Shown here: piece after piece, positions 49,859 through 61,653 of the stretch
How the letters are laid out: every line of letters starts with the position of its first letter
Position numbering within the stretch: position 1 is the first letter of the stretch
NCBI RefSeq assembly: GCF_963583255.1
Contig: NC_084816.1
Span: 19,334,053-19,398,052, forward strand
Length of the DNA: 64,000 nt
Direction: 5' to 3'
DNA from: Pyrus communis
Lineage: Eukaryota > Streptophyta > Magnoliopsida > Rosales > Rosaceae
Notes under the pieces: generated by a model
The model's database searches: none
What the model was told of the DNA's origin: nothing
Seen by the model: only the letters and a program-made list of their open reading frames with translations
Program-made: the position numbers and the translations under genes

Positions 49859-50030
49859 AGGATCTTTTTCCTGAGGATCTTAGAGATCCCGTAATCGTGA
49901 CCGTTCATTGTATATTGTACTATCAGAAATCATTTCAAAATTTAAAATTTAAAATTAAATATAAATAGTACCTAACAAAAACTAATTACACGATATACGA
50001 TGAACTGCACGATCTCGAGATCCTTTTCCT
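49859..50030. mobile_element. MITE with GAGATC and CGTGACCGTTCAT motifs
   Basis: The left half (GAGGATCTTAGAGATCC, GTAATCGTGACCGTTCATTG, TATATTGTA) is the imperfect inverse of the right half (AAAGGATCTCGAGATCG, TGCAGTTCATCGTATATCG on the other strand). The interior is AT-rich and has no ORF. Motifs are shared with 6968 and 8890. Confidence 0.6.
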
Positions 50031-51061
50031 ACTTCAATGGCAGCAAGCTAGAAGGAGATAACGAGAGCACCCTAGGTTAGGGTTTGACTCTAGCTTAATG
50101 CAAGTTTTCAGGAAGCTTACCCCACTTAATAGAAATTAAACCTCAATATTAAGAAAAAAATAGTTAACTCCATTCATGTATCTCTTAGATAATACCAATC
50201 TGTCACTCACACATTAGAATCGTTGAAAATAAAATCTTAATTTTGTAATAATTGCTAGTTCTGTTCTTGAGAGATTGTGTGATGTGAAGATGCCATTGTG
50301 AATAGTAGCGGGTGCATATTGGGATCAAGGTGATCCTCCGAGAAATATACATGTGAAAATCTTCCGAGGCTCTACGAATGTTTGTTATGATCCTGTTTGT
50401 GCACACTAAGTATCTGACAAAATGACTCTCTTATGTTACTTCGACAATACTCGACAAATTCTCCCAATAGCCCCCATCAAATTGCTTCGACAGATGTCAA
50501 TATCTTTTGATATGTGCGCAACTTGGTTTGGTTGATAACAACAAGACCACCAAGTATTCGACAAAATATCTTAGCGAATAAACTGAAATTTTCTTTCACG
50601 CGCTTCATGCTCTATTTCTATATAAAAAAAAAAAAATTAGACTTTTAACATTGGAACCCTTCGAAGTACGTATTCTGAATCCCACAATGACGGTGAGTGA
50701 GCTAATTCTTATAAAAATGGCAGAGTGCAGCATGTGGTTGATATGGATGGATGAGTGTTCTGCAGGCATACGCAAATCATTTACCCTAAAAACAAATTTT
50801 GCCACTTGGAAATTGAATATTGTTAATGTGAACAAAAATCTTTCATTTAAATTTGTCTTTAAATGGGTCGTCTACGTCAGACACACTTAGGTTTATATTT
50901 TCAATTAATATAGTTAGGTTTATGTTTCATGCCGTATTTACTCATTTTATTTTACACATTTATATACAGTCGCGTAAATACAAAAAACAAAAAAGTTTAT
51001 TCTAAACATATAATAAACATGACAAATTTTATCTTCTCGCATTTTCGATAAATAATCTTAT

Positions 51062-51330
51062 TGTTGTAGACATAATTTACTGAATAATTATGGAGGCTGG
51101 AAAGAGAGAGAGGGTGCGGCATAGAGAGAGAAGAAGAGATATGTGTAACTGTGAGTGTGTTCTATTCTACCCCATTGTGCATTTATTTATAGTAGTAGGG
51201 AAGGTTAATTCCTTACCCTTTAGGATTACAACTTTTAATAGGTAATCTACTCTTAATAGGAATATAAGAGATATCCTTATATATACTAGGATTTACACAA
51301 TCACATTCCTAATCTAATAGGATTGCAACA
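51062..51330 (-). repeat. Copia LTR, left copy (3' LTR of the element)
   Basis: It begins TGTTGTAGACATAATTTAC and ends GGATTGCAACA (TG...CA ends). It contains a GA-rich tract and TTTATTTATAGTAGTAGGG. The polypurine tract lies just beyond 51330. Confidence 0.93.
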
Positions 51331-51777
51331 CTCCCCCTTGAGTGTATAGATACTCAAGTAAATGGCGCATCAGGTCTTCATTGATGAAATAAGTACAGTT
51401 GATGAAGTCGTTGGCACAATGAGCGAATACGAGTCTTAAATAAACGGAAGAATGCATAAAAAAGTAAAACTCACAAAACCTTGTTATGGTAAAACCCAAG
51501 ATGAGAGAAAAACCCATAGACTAAGGAGAAAAGTGAGAAGTTGCATTAAGTCAAAGCTATACATCTTTTGGACGCAAGTAGAAGAGTTCACAAGGGTATG
51601 ATCAGCCTAGGATGGGTGACTCGTTAAAACCTAGTTAGGTAGCAAAAAACCCAGTGGGAAAAATGCTTCTAATCGTAGGGAAAAAGAGTACATTAAGATC
51701 AAGTGAGTATACTTCTGGATACACCCCCTGAGTTTGACATAACTTCCAAATGAGAACACAAGCATTGCATATGATAG

Positions 51778-52591
51778 TTAGGCATACCAATTCCTCGGAC
51801 AAGCTTCTGGGAGGTTGACTTCGGCAGTGACGTCATGTAGAGGTCGACAAGGTTGTCTAGGATCGGCTTTCATGACTTCAATCTCCTGATGCTTTGCTGA
51901 TGTAGATATAGACGCAATATGTCTTAGCGTTGACTTCGTTGATGTATCATGGCTTCGTCGGGTTGATACATGCGATATAGTCTTCATGGATCGTCGTTGG
52001 CACTCAACAATGGATGAAAACACAACAAGTACTTCGAATATGCTCAACAAGAACTCTTAACCATATCTCACCTGTGGCGTAGTGAAGTGAGGTGAGTCTT
52101 GGAATGTTTCGAAGATTTCGCAACTAAGGTTATATCGTGGACATCCAAGATATTGCGACATCCCTAACAGTAAAGACATAACCATTTGGGGATTTTACCT
52201 TGTGCGGGTTCGATAAGTAACCAGCGTTAGCATAACAAACAAGACAAGCATCATTTCAAGGATCAGAGGGGTTGGATTCGCTCGAGATGCGTTGGGATTG
52301 CCCATGTAATACCTTCAGGGTACATCTTTAATATCAATTCAGTGGTTGCGTATAGGTGCTGTGCTGCATCTTTACTAAGATCAACAGTGAAGGAGATGTC
52401 CTGTCTAAATACAATGAGCTAAGTACAACGAAGCGCAAAGTTGAACTTAGATATGGAATTTCGGATTCCATAACCTCTTCAAGGGTCTCATTTGCATATA
52501 ACGTATGGACGATCAAAGGTATACTCAAAAGTAACACATTCAAGGTGTAGTTCGATTGGTAGACCAAAATACTGTTAGAACAATGCTTCAA
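51778..52591 (-). pseudogene. Copia RNase H region, degraded
   Basis: Minus-strand reading recovers pieces such as ETLEEVMESEIPYLSS (the linker after reverse transcriptase) and, further on, KADPRQPCRPLHDVTAEVNL. Stops and frame changes interrupt it. The position next to the reverse transcriptase fits Copia order. Confidence 0.6.
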
Positions 52592-52593
52592 CT

Positions 52594-53110
52594 TCAGGTC
52601 AAGGTATAAACGAGTTTCCCAAGATCTTTCATCTCAAATTCCATATTCAGGTGCGAGGTAGTTTTCTCAAGCTCTTCCAGAGTCTTAGTGATATTCGTGT
52701 CAACGACATAAATTGTAACTCTAGCAATTTGGAATAAGACTTCATAGTTTAACACGCAAAGGCATAATTCATATCCCTGACTGATCAAATAATCACTTAG
52801 ACGAGTATACCACATCAGTCGAATTGTAAGTGAACGCCTCAAAACGAGTTAAGAGGGTGTTCCATGGTTTTAGAACTATTTGAACCAATCCATGTAATTC
52901 TTTAGGAACTTACATGTAAATCTCCATATCTATATCCCCATGGAGAAAACACCAACCACATTTTAGATGTTGCTATCAATCACATGACCTTTTGAGAGAA
53001 ACCTTGCGCCGTAAGGCGTACATCATATCGCACTATTTCATTCATCTTATAACACTTCTTTTTCCACTTGTAACACAACAAGGTTACCTTGGGCAGTGTA
53101 GGAACAGCAG
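52594..53110 (-). pseudogene. Copia reverse transcriptase, degraded
   Basis: RWYTRLSDYL-type sequence appears as MWYTRLSDYLISQGYELC, then FQIARVTIYVVDTNIT, where the active-site YVDD is mutated, and LEELEKTTSHLNMEFEMKDL. Further upstream EIVRYDVRLTAQGFSQKV matches the family's RYKARLVAQGFSQ block. Several stops separate the pieces. Confidence 0.75.
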
Positions 53111-53869
53111 GTCTAATACACACTTTGGTAAGAAATTTGACCTGGATTGTAATTTCAGTTGTTCAATCAGTTCTATGTTGCCACTTAATCAACGGAACAC
53201 GGTTCGATATCGTCGCTTTTCATTTATGTCGGTAGCTACCATATAAGTGAAAACATCATCGATGATAATCTCATTTCAATTCCATTTAGCTCATCCAAAG
53301 TATACTGGACTAAGAACTTTAAGTCTCGGGAGAAATCCGGATTAATCTCATGAGATGGAAATGATTTGAGACATCAATTGAGTTTAGATTCATTGTTGTG
53401 CCATGTCTTCCTCTTCCAGGGAAGTGAATCCTATGAACAAAATGATTTGTTGTGCTCCAGGCCAAGACAGATTGATTGGCTATCCGTCGATGTACCGGAC
53501 CGTCCAACAGGGGCATACAAATCGTTTAACAGGGGCGGCACACCCTCCATGTTGACTCGACGTCCGTTGAGTATGTCTATCCTTGCAGGCATGTTTGCAA
53601 CTAGTATATGATCTTGTCACTTTAACTAGATCAGAGGAATGTGTCTGGGGCAACATTCTGAAAACTATAATTCATCGCACTTGCTTATCACACTTGTGCG
53701 GTATAGGATCAAGATGAGACATAGTGGACAATGTCCATGCAAATTAGCGCCATTCTATAGGAACGCTGACGTTCTTATCTCCCCCTAACAGCGGGAAGAC
53801 TGTCTTATTAAAGTGACAACCTGCAAATGAGCGGTAAAGAGATCGCATGCAAGGGCTCTAAGATAGCTA

Positions 53870-54010
53870 GTGTGAAGGAGAATCATGATCGACAAAAGAT
53901 ACACATCCTTCTTTGAGGACCCATGGTGGTACGTTGTGGTGGCACAACTTGGCACATGGAATGCTCACCCAAATGCGTAAATACGAAAATCGTCAGGTTC
54001 GTACCCAGTA
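53870..54010 (-). pseudogene. Copia integrase C-terminal region, degraded
   Basis: The minus strand reads LRIWVSIPCAKLCHHNVPP, then WVLKEGCVSFVDHDSPS, a decayed form of the FGCAVYVP..PPQRTKMGPQ..GIYVG block found downstream of Copia integrase cores. Confidence 0.6.
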
Positions 54011-55500
54011 ACCAACTGTAACGTCATATAGGTTGGGTGGCAATGGGCCTCAAGGCGGACCAATATAACTGCGTACAAAGATTGCATAGCCCTAGGCAGA
54101 AACCGAAAACTTGGTACGTTTACCAAAATTCAGGCGATCATTTAAATTGTGCTTTATGATCACTAGGCGAGGCTCTTTGGCGTGAACGTAGGAATTCAAC
54201 GTTTAATTATAAACCCAAAATACATGCAATACTTTATCGAAAACCGTTGAAATAAACTCTCCGGCATTATCCAGTCTCCCAGACCTTAAGGGATAGGTAG
54301 GGTGGTGAACCCTTAATCGGCCATGAGGTTTAGCAGCAATGTGTGTGGACAAACATGTGAGTTTGTCGATTCATCAACCAAAACCATAAGTATTTATATG
54401 GTCCGCATTTTGGTTGGATTAGTTCACATATATTCCCTTGAATCTATTGTGAAAAGAGAGTCGTGTCGTATCTTTGTGAGGAATGATATAGAAAATCAAT
54501 TTCCTTAATAAGCATGCTTGGCAAAGTGTGCTTGTAGGCATAATATCCTTACCTTAGATAAGGAGATGTGTTGTATCATCATTGTTCGACCTAAGTGTCC
54601 CAAAAAGTCGTGCCAAAACAAGTAAACTGCTTAATCACTAGGCTCCAGGTCGGCTACATGTGGTGTATTTCCAATTGGAAGACAACCCATTGGCCCTAAA
54701 TCAAAGCTTCAGGCTCATTTTTGGAGGTGGTGCAAAGATATTTCACTCTATTTTCTTCAGTGGTTTCATTTATGATAATTGTCATCTCAAAAATCCTTCA
54801 AAATTCAATATCATGGAGAATTTAAGGACCCTTAAATGGTAATTCAGTACCATTCATACAACGAGGAGCGTGTCAATGCTCTTAATCAGGTTGGATAGAC
54901 TTGAAGTCATTGTTAGAGATGTGATTTAGGTGTAAAGTTAGTGTGCGTAGTACGCATTAATCCAGACAACTAACTTTCCCACATTCCTACCTAATCACGT
55001 GTTTAATTGAATTGGTCACATGTATTAAGAAACATGATTCAATTAACTCATATTCGAGGATAATATCAATAAGATTATCCATAAATAAAACATACACCAA
55101 GCTTGAATCCAAGAACATGGAAAAATGTTCACAAAGTAAATGGTTTACTAAGGGGATTCAGCCAACAAGGCCATCCATGTCAAAATTTTACTCTTCCAAC
55201 AATGTTTGGTGGAGAAAAATTAGTCTCACATATTGACTACTAGAATGGTACTCCTCAACAACATTGGTAGGGGCACGAACAGGTGCATAACCAATGATCT
55301 ATTCCATCGATACGGAAGTAAATTTTGCAGGGTTGAGGTTCCAGAATATTATCCTTTATTCTTGAAGTTTTAGGTCTTAGGTACCAAGGATCATGCTTCG
55401 GGCATGATGCCATACTTTGGCAGGCCCTAATTCTACCCTATGTTTGTAGTAGTTATAAGATCCAAGAATTTGGTAAACTTCCGTTTTCTACACTACTGCT

Positions 55501-55945
55501 TTAGGGGCGAGTTAGAAACATGGAAGAACGAGAAAAGTATTCTGCAATCAAAATTCGATCTGATTTATAAACTTCAGAATTGTACTCATTCATAGACATA
55601 ATCATGGTGTGCTCTAGGCAATGTCTTTCATGATTAGACAATCTGTAGGAGCGAGCCAAAGAGCCATGGAATCGTCGTTCATGAGGTACTTCCGTTGGTA
55701 ATGCTTCGGGCATAAGTCTTCGAATGAAGATCATGACGGAGGCTTATTCAACTCTTCCATGCCATTGTTGGCTTCAATCGTTTCTCAGCTTCTTGATAGT
55801 CAAGTGGAGATTCACGTCTTGTACCCCACATAAAGTGGTTTCTATTAGAAAACATCCAAATCAGAAAAATCGAACTTGTGATGGTTCGACAATCCACTGA
55901 ATTGGAGGGAACAAGATTGTGATTGGTGTTATAGGAATGAATCAT
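55501..55945 (-). pseudogene. Copia gag region, degraded
   Basis: NEYNSEVYKSDRIL is a decayed form of the SVSEYNSALFKISS-type gag motif. Neighbouring frames are interrupted. The position at the far end from the reverse transcriptase supports the minus orientation. Confidence 0.5.
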
Positions 55946-56399
55946 CCATAAGCATCAAAGTTAGAACATTCGGATTCTAAGACATGGTTTTCATGAAAAA
56001 TTCGGGTTTTCATGGGTGTATTGTTTTGTGAAAACTTCAGGTTTCAAAGGCACTAAATTTAAAACTACAGGTTCAATTTAGTTTATGAACGTTTAGTTCA
56101 TAAAAGAGAGGTTCCTGCAAGAAACACATAATGCAATATACAATAAGTGTAGTGGATTTGAGTTACTTCAGGGACTCAAGTGTGAGTGCTTCGGGACTAC
56201 GAAAGTATGTCAACGGTTCAAACTATAAAAATAAATTATTGAATCGTTAATGTCCAAAAGTGGGCTTCAGGCTAATAATTTTAGATTAATTATCAGATTA
56301 ATGGACTGCATATCACTTTTAATTAATTCAATAGATCAGGACCATTCGGGGTCAATCGTAGAAGCAAAAATAATGACTTCGGGTCATATTCACTTTAGA

Positions 56400-57067
56400 T
56401 GGCGGCGGGCCAAGTGACAAGTGAATTATAATTTAATTAGCATTAACCAAAAACGTCCCAAAAATATTTGGGTATGGTTAAGAAGCGGGGGATGCCAAAA
56501 TATGGCATCGGGTCAAAAAAGGGATGCAGCCCAACATATTTAGGTTGGCTGCAGTACATGGGACAGGGCTGCAGGCCTGTTAGGCCTTGGGGAAATGGCT
56601 GCAAAGCAGCTCAGTTCGCTGCAGTGCAAGCTATAAGCTTGTTGCAGATTGGGCCAAGGGGATGGGAAGAGCCCAACACGTGCTGGTATGTTGCTTGAAT
56701 GATTGTAGGCCTAGCAACTTTCACAAACCCAATCCGTGACACTGGCACAAGCTACTGGCTTGGTGCGGCTCGGCATGGATGAAGCCCAGCATGTTGGCTT
56801 CAAGTTTTGGGCCAAGAAGCTTAGCAAGGCTAGCTTCTGCGGAGATGGGTCGAGGTATGGATTGAAGTTGTAGGCCCAATCGTATGGAACCCAAGTATGC
56901 GGATCCAGCAACAGTAAAAAACCCAGGCTGTGGCCTTAGCCAAAAAATTCTCGTAACCTTGTTTTTTCTTTTTCGAAATTTCTTGGGTTTGAAAAACCCT
57001 AATTACTTCTAATTTATTTCTATATTTTGACTCAAAATTCCACATAGCATATATGTGTAATGCATGA

Positions 57068-57120
<53 letters not shown>

Positions 57121-57690
57121 TTAACAAATATATAAACATATACAATATAAATATCGGAAGGAAAATATAAACATGGGGGGGGGGGGGGTTCATGCATCAT
57201 AGGGAATGTTTTTATGCTTCAAGGTCATTTCAAATATCTTACTTTATCTTAAGGGTACTTGATTGACAAAAAACAATAAAAGCCTTTGAATTTGTAGAAG
57301 ATCCTCCTTGGTGACATATCTAATCAGATTGAATAGGATTTGAGGAAGTTCAAACGCCTCAGACCCATCTACTTGCCCTGACCAGCGAACTCCAACAAAG
57401 ATGCAACCAAACATACTGGAAGGGCAAACACACTCGTCTTACTCCGGGTCAAATTAGAACAAAGCAAGGGATTGAGCTGCGTGAAAGCCGTTGCGTGTTA
57501 GCGTATCTCTTGCTCGTTGGCGCGGAATTGCATCTCCAATGCGTTGTATCACGTTCAACACATAAAAATTAAATTGAATTAATAGCATGTAGATCAATTC
57601 AAAATACTAAATTAATCATAAAAAGAATAATTAAAACGTAATACTCCCTTGATTGAAAATCAAACTTTCTTTAGCGCAGTATCAAGAGCG
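56400..57690 (-). other. Copia 5' leader region with GC-rich block and simple repeats
   Basis: Between gag and the right LTR lies non-coding leader. 56510-56930 is GC-rich with repeated GGGC/GCTGCAG-type words. A (TA)n run at about 57072-57118 and a run of G at about 57175-57188 follow. Confidence 0.5.
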
Positions 57691-57701
57691 TGCTGATAAC
57701 G

Positions 57702-57970
57702 TGTTGTAGGCATAATTTACTGAACAATTATAAATGCCAAAAAGAGAGAGAGGGTGCGGCATAGAGAGAGAAGGAGAGAGATGTGTAATTGTGGGTGTGT
57801 TCTATTCCACTCCATTGTGCCTTTATTTATAGTAGTAGGGAAGGTTAACTCCTTACCCTTTAGGATTACAACTCTTAATAGGTAATCTACTCCTAATAGG
57901 AATATAAGAGATATCCCTAGATATACTAGGATTTACACAATCACATTCCTAATCTAATAGGACTGCAACA
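57702..57970 (-). repeat. Copia LTR, right copy (5' LTR of the element)
   Basis: It begins TGTTGTAGGCATAATTTAC and ends GGACTGCAACA, matching the left LTR along its whole length. Confidence 0.93.
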
Positions 57971-59004
57971 CTTATGAGTTAATAAACCGATAATTTAAAT
58001 TTCTCTCTTCTTGATCTTCAATCATCCTTTGGTCCATCATTGTTTGATAAATTGTCGCAAAACAAAAGGCATGGTCTAATTTCTCTATCAATATTCGACT
58101 CTCACCTCTCTCTCATTCATCTCTCTTGTAGTCACCCTCACATGTCGTTGTTCTGTAATTGCTCCAGTAATGTGGCCTTGATCGTCAATACTAATTGATA
58201 GCTGGGTGTTCCCCTTCTGCTAGTAATGATGTACGTACTTGTGCTTGCATTATTTTTGTTTCGAAAGCCTAGAAATTTCTCAAGTGCACGGTTGATGGTT
58301 TGCGATAAAACCACCTATATAACTCAGAGGATAAGAACAATCGAACTTGGGTGTAAAGAGCAGGCACATTGCCTTGAATGCTAACCTAATCGACATATCT
58401 TGGAGTTTGGTTTTTCCTTGTATATCTTTGAAGAAAATACAAGAATTTTTTTTCTTCAGACGATAGGAGAGTCTTTATTTATTTATTTATTTATTTTTGA
58501 GGAATTTGAGAGTCTATTAGATGCAAGTTGTAACTTTTTAATTCTTTGCTAAATATTTTTTTAACAAATATTATGTGCTAAATATTAAATAATCAAAACA
58601 GTTTTTGTTGTGAAATCCCCTATGATTTACTGCACAAGAGGATCTCTATTGTTAGAGGTAATTAAAGTAGGCAAAATTGTACTACAAAAGTTGACGGGAC
58701 ATGTCTACTCAATTGTATCTCATGATTTTTTTTTTTTTTTTCCCAATAGGTTAGGCAAATCAAGTGGGTAATTTATATTTTTACTATTTTTTCCTCTATA
58801 ATATATAGTTTTTATATATATATATATATATTAATATGTTGATAAAATATGTACAAGAGGATAAAACATAAAAAGAAGTGAATTTTTTGAAAAAAAAAAA
58901 AAAAAAAAAAAAAAAACCCTTGCCTAAACTTTCAAACCGGAATCAAGGAAAAAAAAGGTCAATATTACAAAATAAAAGAGAAAAGATGTAATCACTTAAT
59001 ACAA

Positions 59005-59344
59005 CTATCTTAAATCAAGATGTCTGCTATTATATCCGGTGATTCCTTGAAAAGTCACCTCATGTTGCTCTCCGATTACTACTCTTGCAAGCCTATGTGC
59101 TGCTTAATTTGTTTCTCGTCTAACATGAATAAGTTTAAATTAAGAGAAAACTTGAAGGAATAAGTGAATATTATCATTTATTGGCTCCAAATTAGAGGTA
59201 TCATCACCTTGTTGTTGCTTAGTAGCTATTGTAAGGGCAAAATCTCCTTCAAGCTCGACTTCAGTAGCTTGCAACTCCTCTACAAACATGACAGCCCTTC
59301 TTGCAGCAATTAACTCAGCTTGCAACGGCGATACCACGTCCTCA
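59005..59344 (-). pseudogene. RNase H-like (RVT_3 type) fragment
   Basis: The minus strand reads PLQAELIAARRAVMFVEEL, then VELEGDFALTIATKQQQGD, and after one stop FKLIHVRRETN, stop, AAHRLARVV. AELIAARRAV and HVRRETN.AAHRLAR are hallmarks of the plant RNase H-like domain found in LINE remnants and stand-alone genes. Two in-frame stops and a missing start mark it as dead. Confidence 0.72.
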
Positions 59345-59479
59345 TATGGAGTTGTTTATTTTGTAGTTTTATTTTTTGAGTTTTGTTACCTTTTGGCATA
59401 TGAAATATTTTATTAGAAAAGAAATGTCGGTCTGAAATGCCTCCGCATGGTGTGGTAGGCAATACTGCCTATTTTACGG

Positions 59480-59835
59480 TTGATCTACTCAATTGCTATA
59501 CAACAACAACAACAACAACAACAACAAAACTTTCTCCTACTAAATAAGGTCGGCTATATGAATCATAGAACATCATTGTGCTTGGTTCTATGATGCATCT
59601 TCCGTTAGATCCAAGTACTCTAAGTCTTTTCTTATAGTTTCTTCCAAAGTTCTTCTAGGTTTTCCTCTACTCCTTCGGCCCTGAACCTTTGTCATGTAAT
59701 TGCATCTTCTAACCGGAGCGTCAGTAGGCCTTCGTTTCACCTGTCCAAATCACCATAACGATTTTCTCTCATATTTCCTTCAATTTCGGCTACTCCTACT
59801 TTATCTCGGAACTCAATTACTATTCTATTGAAACT
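59480..59835 (-). mobile_element. RTE-type LINE, truncated 3' end
   Basis: On the minus strand, decayed coding (KVGVAEIEGNMRENRYGD, then RRFRAEGVEENLEEL-like text) is followed by a tail ending in repeated TTG (CAA on the plus strand, about 59503-59527). The KVGVA.IE.KMRE block and a trinucleotide-repeat tail are typical of plant RTE elements. It is 5'-truncated. Confidence 0.68.
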
Positions 59836-60097
59836 AATTTGAATTAGCGTGACTCATGAAAATGAATTTGTCTACTCGATCACATGTGTTACTTTGCATA
59901 TAAGAGGAGCTAAAGAAACATTACGGATCTCAACCGTTGAACCAAAATGAAAAAAATTCAACCCATAACTTCTTAATCATTACACTTAATTTGAATAATT
60001 CGATAACAAGAGTTGGGAGATTAGTCAATACCACCTAAAATGAATTTCCAAATTAAAAGTTATGGTACCACCAATCAATGCAAAGTGTCCGTGTTCT

Positions 60098-60336
60098 GCC
60101 ACGTGGCCGCACCAAACCAAAGCTAGGCCACCTTCCTCCAATGGCACTGCCACCACCGGATTCCATTTACGCCGAGAATTTGCACAGTTTAGGTTGTGGC
60201 CGACCAGATGAAAACTCGGAACGACTTTCCCACGTGGATCTCTTTACTCTCATTGGCCCAACAAGGTGGGGTCCCTTCTCTTTTAGAGCAACAGAAGCAA
60301 CCAGTAAGTCAGGTCAACCATGCTCACAGCCACGTG
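60098..60336. promoter_or_regulatory. Three CACGTG G-boxes within 240 bp
   Basis: CACGTG occurs at 60100-60105, 60231-60236 and 60331-60336; the first and third sit in GCCACGTGGC. The block is GC-richer than its flanks. G-boxes bind bZIP and bHLH factors, and clusters occur in ABA- and light-responsive promoters. No adjacent gene was found, so this may be a promoter remnant. Confidence 0.4.
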
Positions 60337-61295
60337 GCCAGATCTCCAACACGGTCCCCCTTCGTGTTGAAGGGGAGCAAAGTATTCTATGCTCCTCCCT
60401 TGTCGTGACTGCATGGACTGCGGGACCCACATTAGGGTAAATATAACTGTATAAGATAATCGGTACCTGGAAATCAGCCTTCCTCGCCGATTTGCCGCAT
60501 GCGAAAATATTTCAACGACTGCAATAATCGCGAGGACGAAACTTATTTGGGAATTATATGCATTATCTTTGTTTACTTTATTTAATTTAATTGTCGTAAA
60601 TAAAGAAATATGTGATGGGCAAGAAAATTTGAAGAACTTTTTGCGAGGATAGTTTACATGCCGTTATCAGAAGAATAGTTGGAGACGCCAAATCTTTTAG
60701 GCTATATTTGCTCCAGGAAGTAAGCCATTCAGCCTAACTTTGCTCTATCAAAAGAATAGCGATACATTTTAATGAGTTAAAGGACCAATGATAATGAATT
60801 TTTAGTTGAGGGATCATGACTACAACTTACTCTTTCTTTAAATCATTAAAGAAAGAACCCAACTATCAACCACCATAGAAAAAACCCACATAATGTAGCA
60901 TTGCATAGTGGGATAGGATAGATTGTCACTCGAATTAGAAGTTCTCATTAAGATAGATAGGATATATTGATTTGTTGTTATCCTATTTTTGTAATTTATC
61001 GCATGTGTAAGATTGTTTTATCTTATGTGTGTAAGTTGAAGTTGGTATTGGGGATAAATTTTACGTTTTCCAATTTTTTTTAAATTATTGTTGTTATTAT
61101 TATTACTAGCATTTGTCTACACATTTTGTGTGTATGAACACATTTTTTTAGAAAATGAGAAGGAGAGAGGGAGAGAGGGAGAGGGAGAGAGAACGTGGGG
61201 GGAGTGGGAGGTTTTTGTTTTTAGTTTTTTTATTTTTTTTTATTTTTTTATTTTATTTTTTATATTAGAGGTATTTTAATATCACTTGTAGGTAA

Positions 61296-61653
61296 TGTCA
61301 CATCCCGGCCTGGGACGGATTACTTCCCGGGTCCGCTCCACCACCTTAGCACGATATTGTCCGCTTTGGGCTTACCATTCCCTCACGGTTTTGTTTTTGG
61401 GAACTCACGAGCAACTTCCCAGTGGGTCACCCATCATGGGATTGCTTTAGCCCTCTTCTCGCTTAACTTCGGAGGAACTCACGAGCAACTTCCCAGTGGG
61501 TCACCCATCATGGGATTGCTCAAGCCCCCTTTTCGCTTAACTTCGGAGTTCCCATGGAACCTGAAGCCTGTGAGCTCCCAAAAGGCCTCGTGCTAGGTAG
61601 GGATGAGAATATACATATAAGGATCACACCCCTGGTTGATGTGGGATGTCACA
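61296..61653 (-). mobile_element. Cassandra TRIM solo LTR carrying 5S-rRNA-like sequence
   Basis: The element runs from TGTCACATCCCGG to GATGTGGGATGTCACA, with TG...CA ends and an exact GGTAA duplication at 61291-61295 and 61654-61658. On the minus strand it contains GAACTCCGAAGTTAAGCG and GATGGGTGACCCACTGGGAA, which match the A-box and C-box parts of plant 5S rRNA. Cassandra LTRs are known to carry such sequence. No second LTR or internal region is present, so it is a solo LTR. The 5S-like core is duplicated. Confidence 0.88.
61400..61547 (-). repeat. 74-bp tandem duplication of the 5S-like core
   Basis: GGAACTCACGAGCAACTTCC through CGCTTAACTTCGGA occurs at 61400-61473 and 61474-61547. The copies differ at about four sites, all in the segment between GGGATTGCT and CGCTTAAC. 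Each copy retains its own A-box-like and C-box-like sequence. Confidence 0.92.

Larger units (their letters stand above)
44392..51056. other. Repeat-rich stretch between the MORF gene and the Copia element
   Basis: It contains a direct/inverted repeat cluster (45078-45218), an inverted-repeat element (46663-46896), a short coding remnant (47002-47187), two MITEs (47320-47500, 47535-47650), a 34-bp minisatellite (47803-48371), a 69-bp duplication (48372-48505), a candidate small-peptide ORF (49294-49413) and a MITE (49859-50030). No large gene was found. Confidence 0.6.
51062..57970 (-). mobile_element. Complete but decayed Ty1/Copia LTR retrotransposon
   Basis: Two 269-bp LTRs flank 6.4 kb of internal sequence, with an exact 5-bp target duplication CTTAT at 51057-51061 and 57971-57975. 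The element lies on the minus strand: a polypurine tract (CAAGGGGGAG in reverse) abuts the left LTR and a TTATCAGCACGC-type primer-binding region abuts the right LTR. Degraded domains occur in the order gag, integrase, reverse transcriptase, RNase H, reading right to left, which identifies the Copia superfamily. Frames carry many stops, so it cannot encode its own proteins. By eye the LTRs differ at about 21 of 269 positions, mostly transitions, so the insertion is old. Confidence 0.93.

Noticed and set aside
51314..55945. ORFs within the Copia interior as separate genes
   Set aside because: They are decayed pieces of one retrotransposon polyprotein, or antisense to it.
56468..56911. ORFs on both strands in the Copia leader
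   Set aside because: They lie in a repetitive GC-rich leader block inside the retrotransposon and encode no known domain.
60078..60440. 120-codon plus-strand ORF
   Set aside because: No recognisable domain, an overlapping frame is also open, and the block has promoter-like G-boxes and GC content.
61296..61653. A true 5S rRNA gene
   Set aside because: The 5S-like part is partial and duplicated, and it sits in an element with TG...CA ends and a 5-bp target duplication, so it is a Cassandra LTR.
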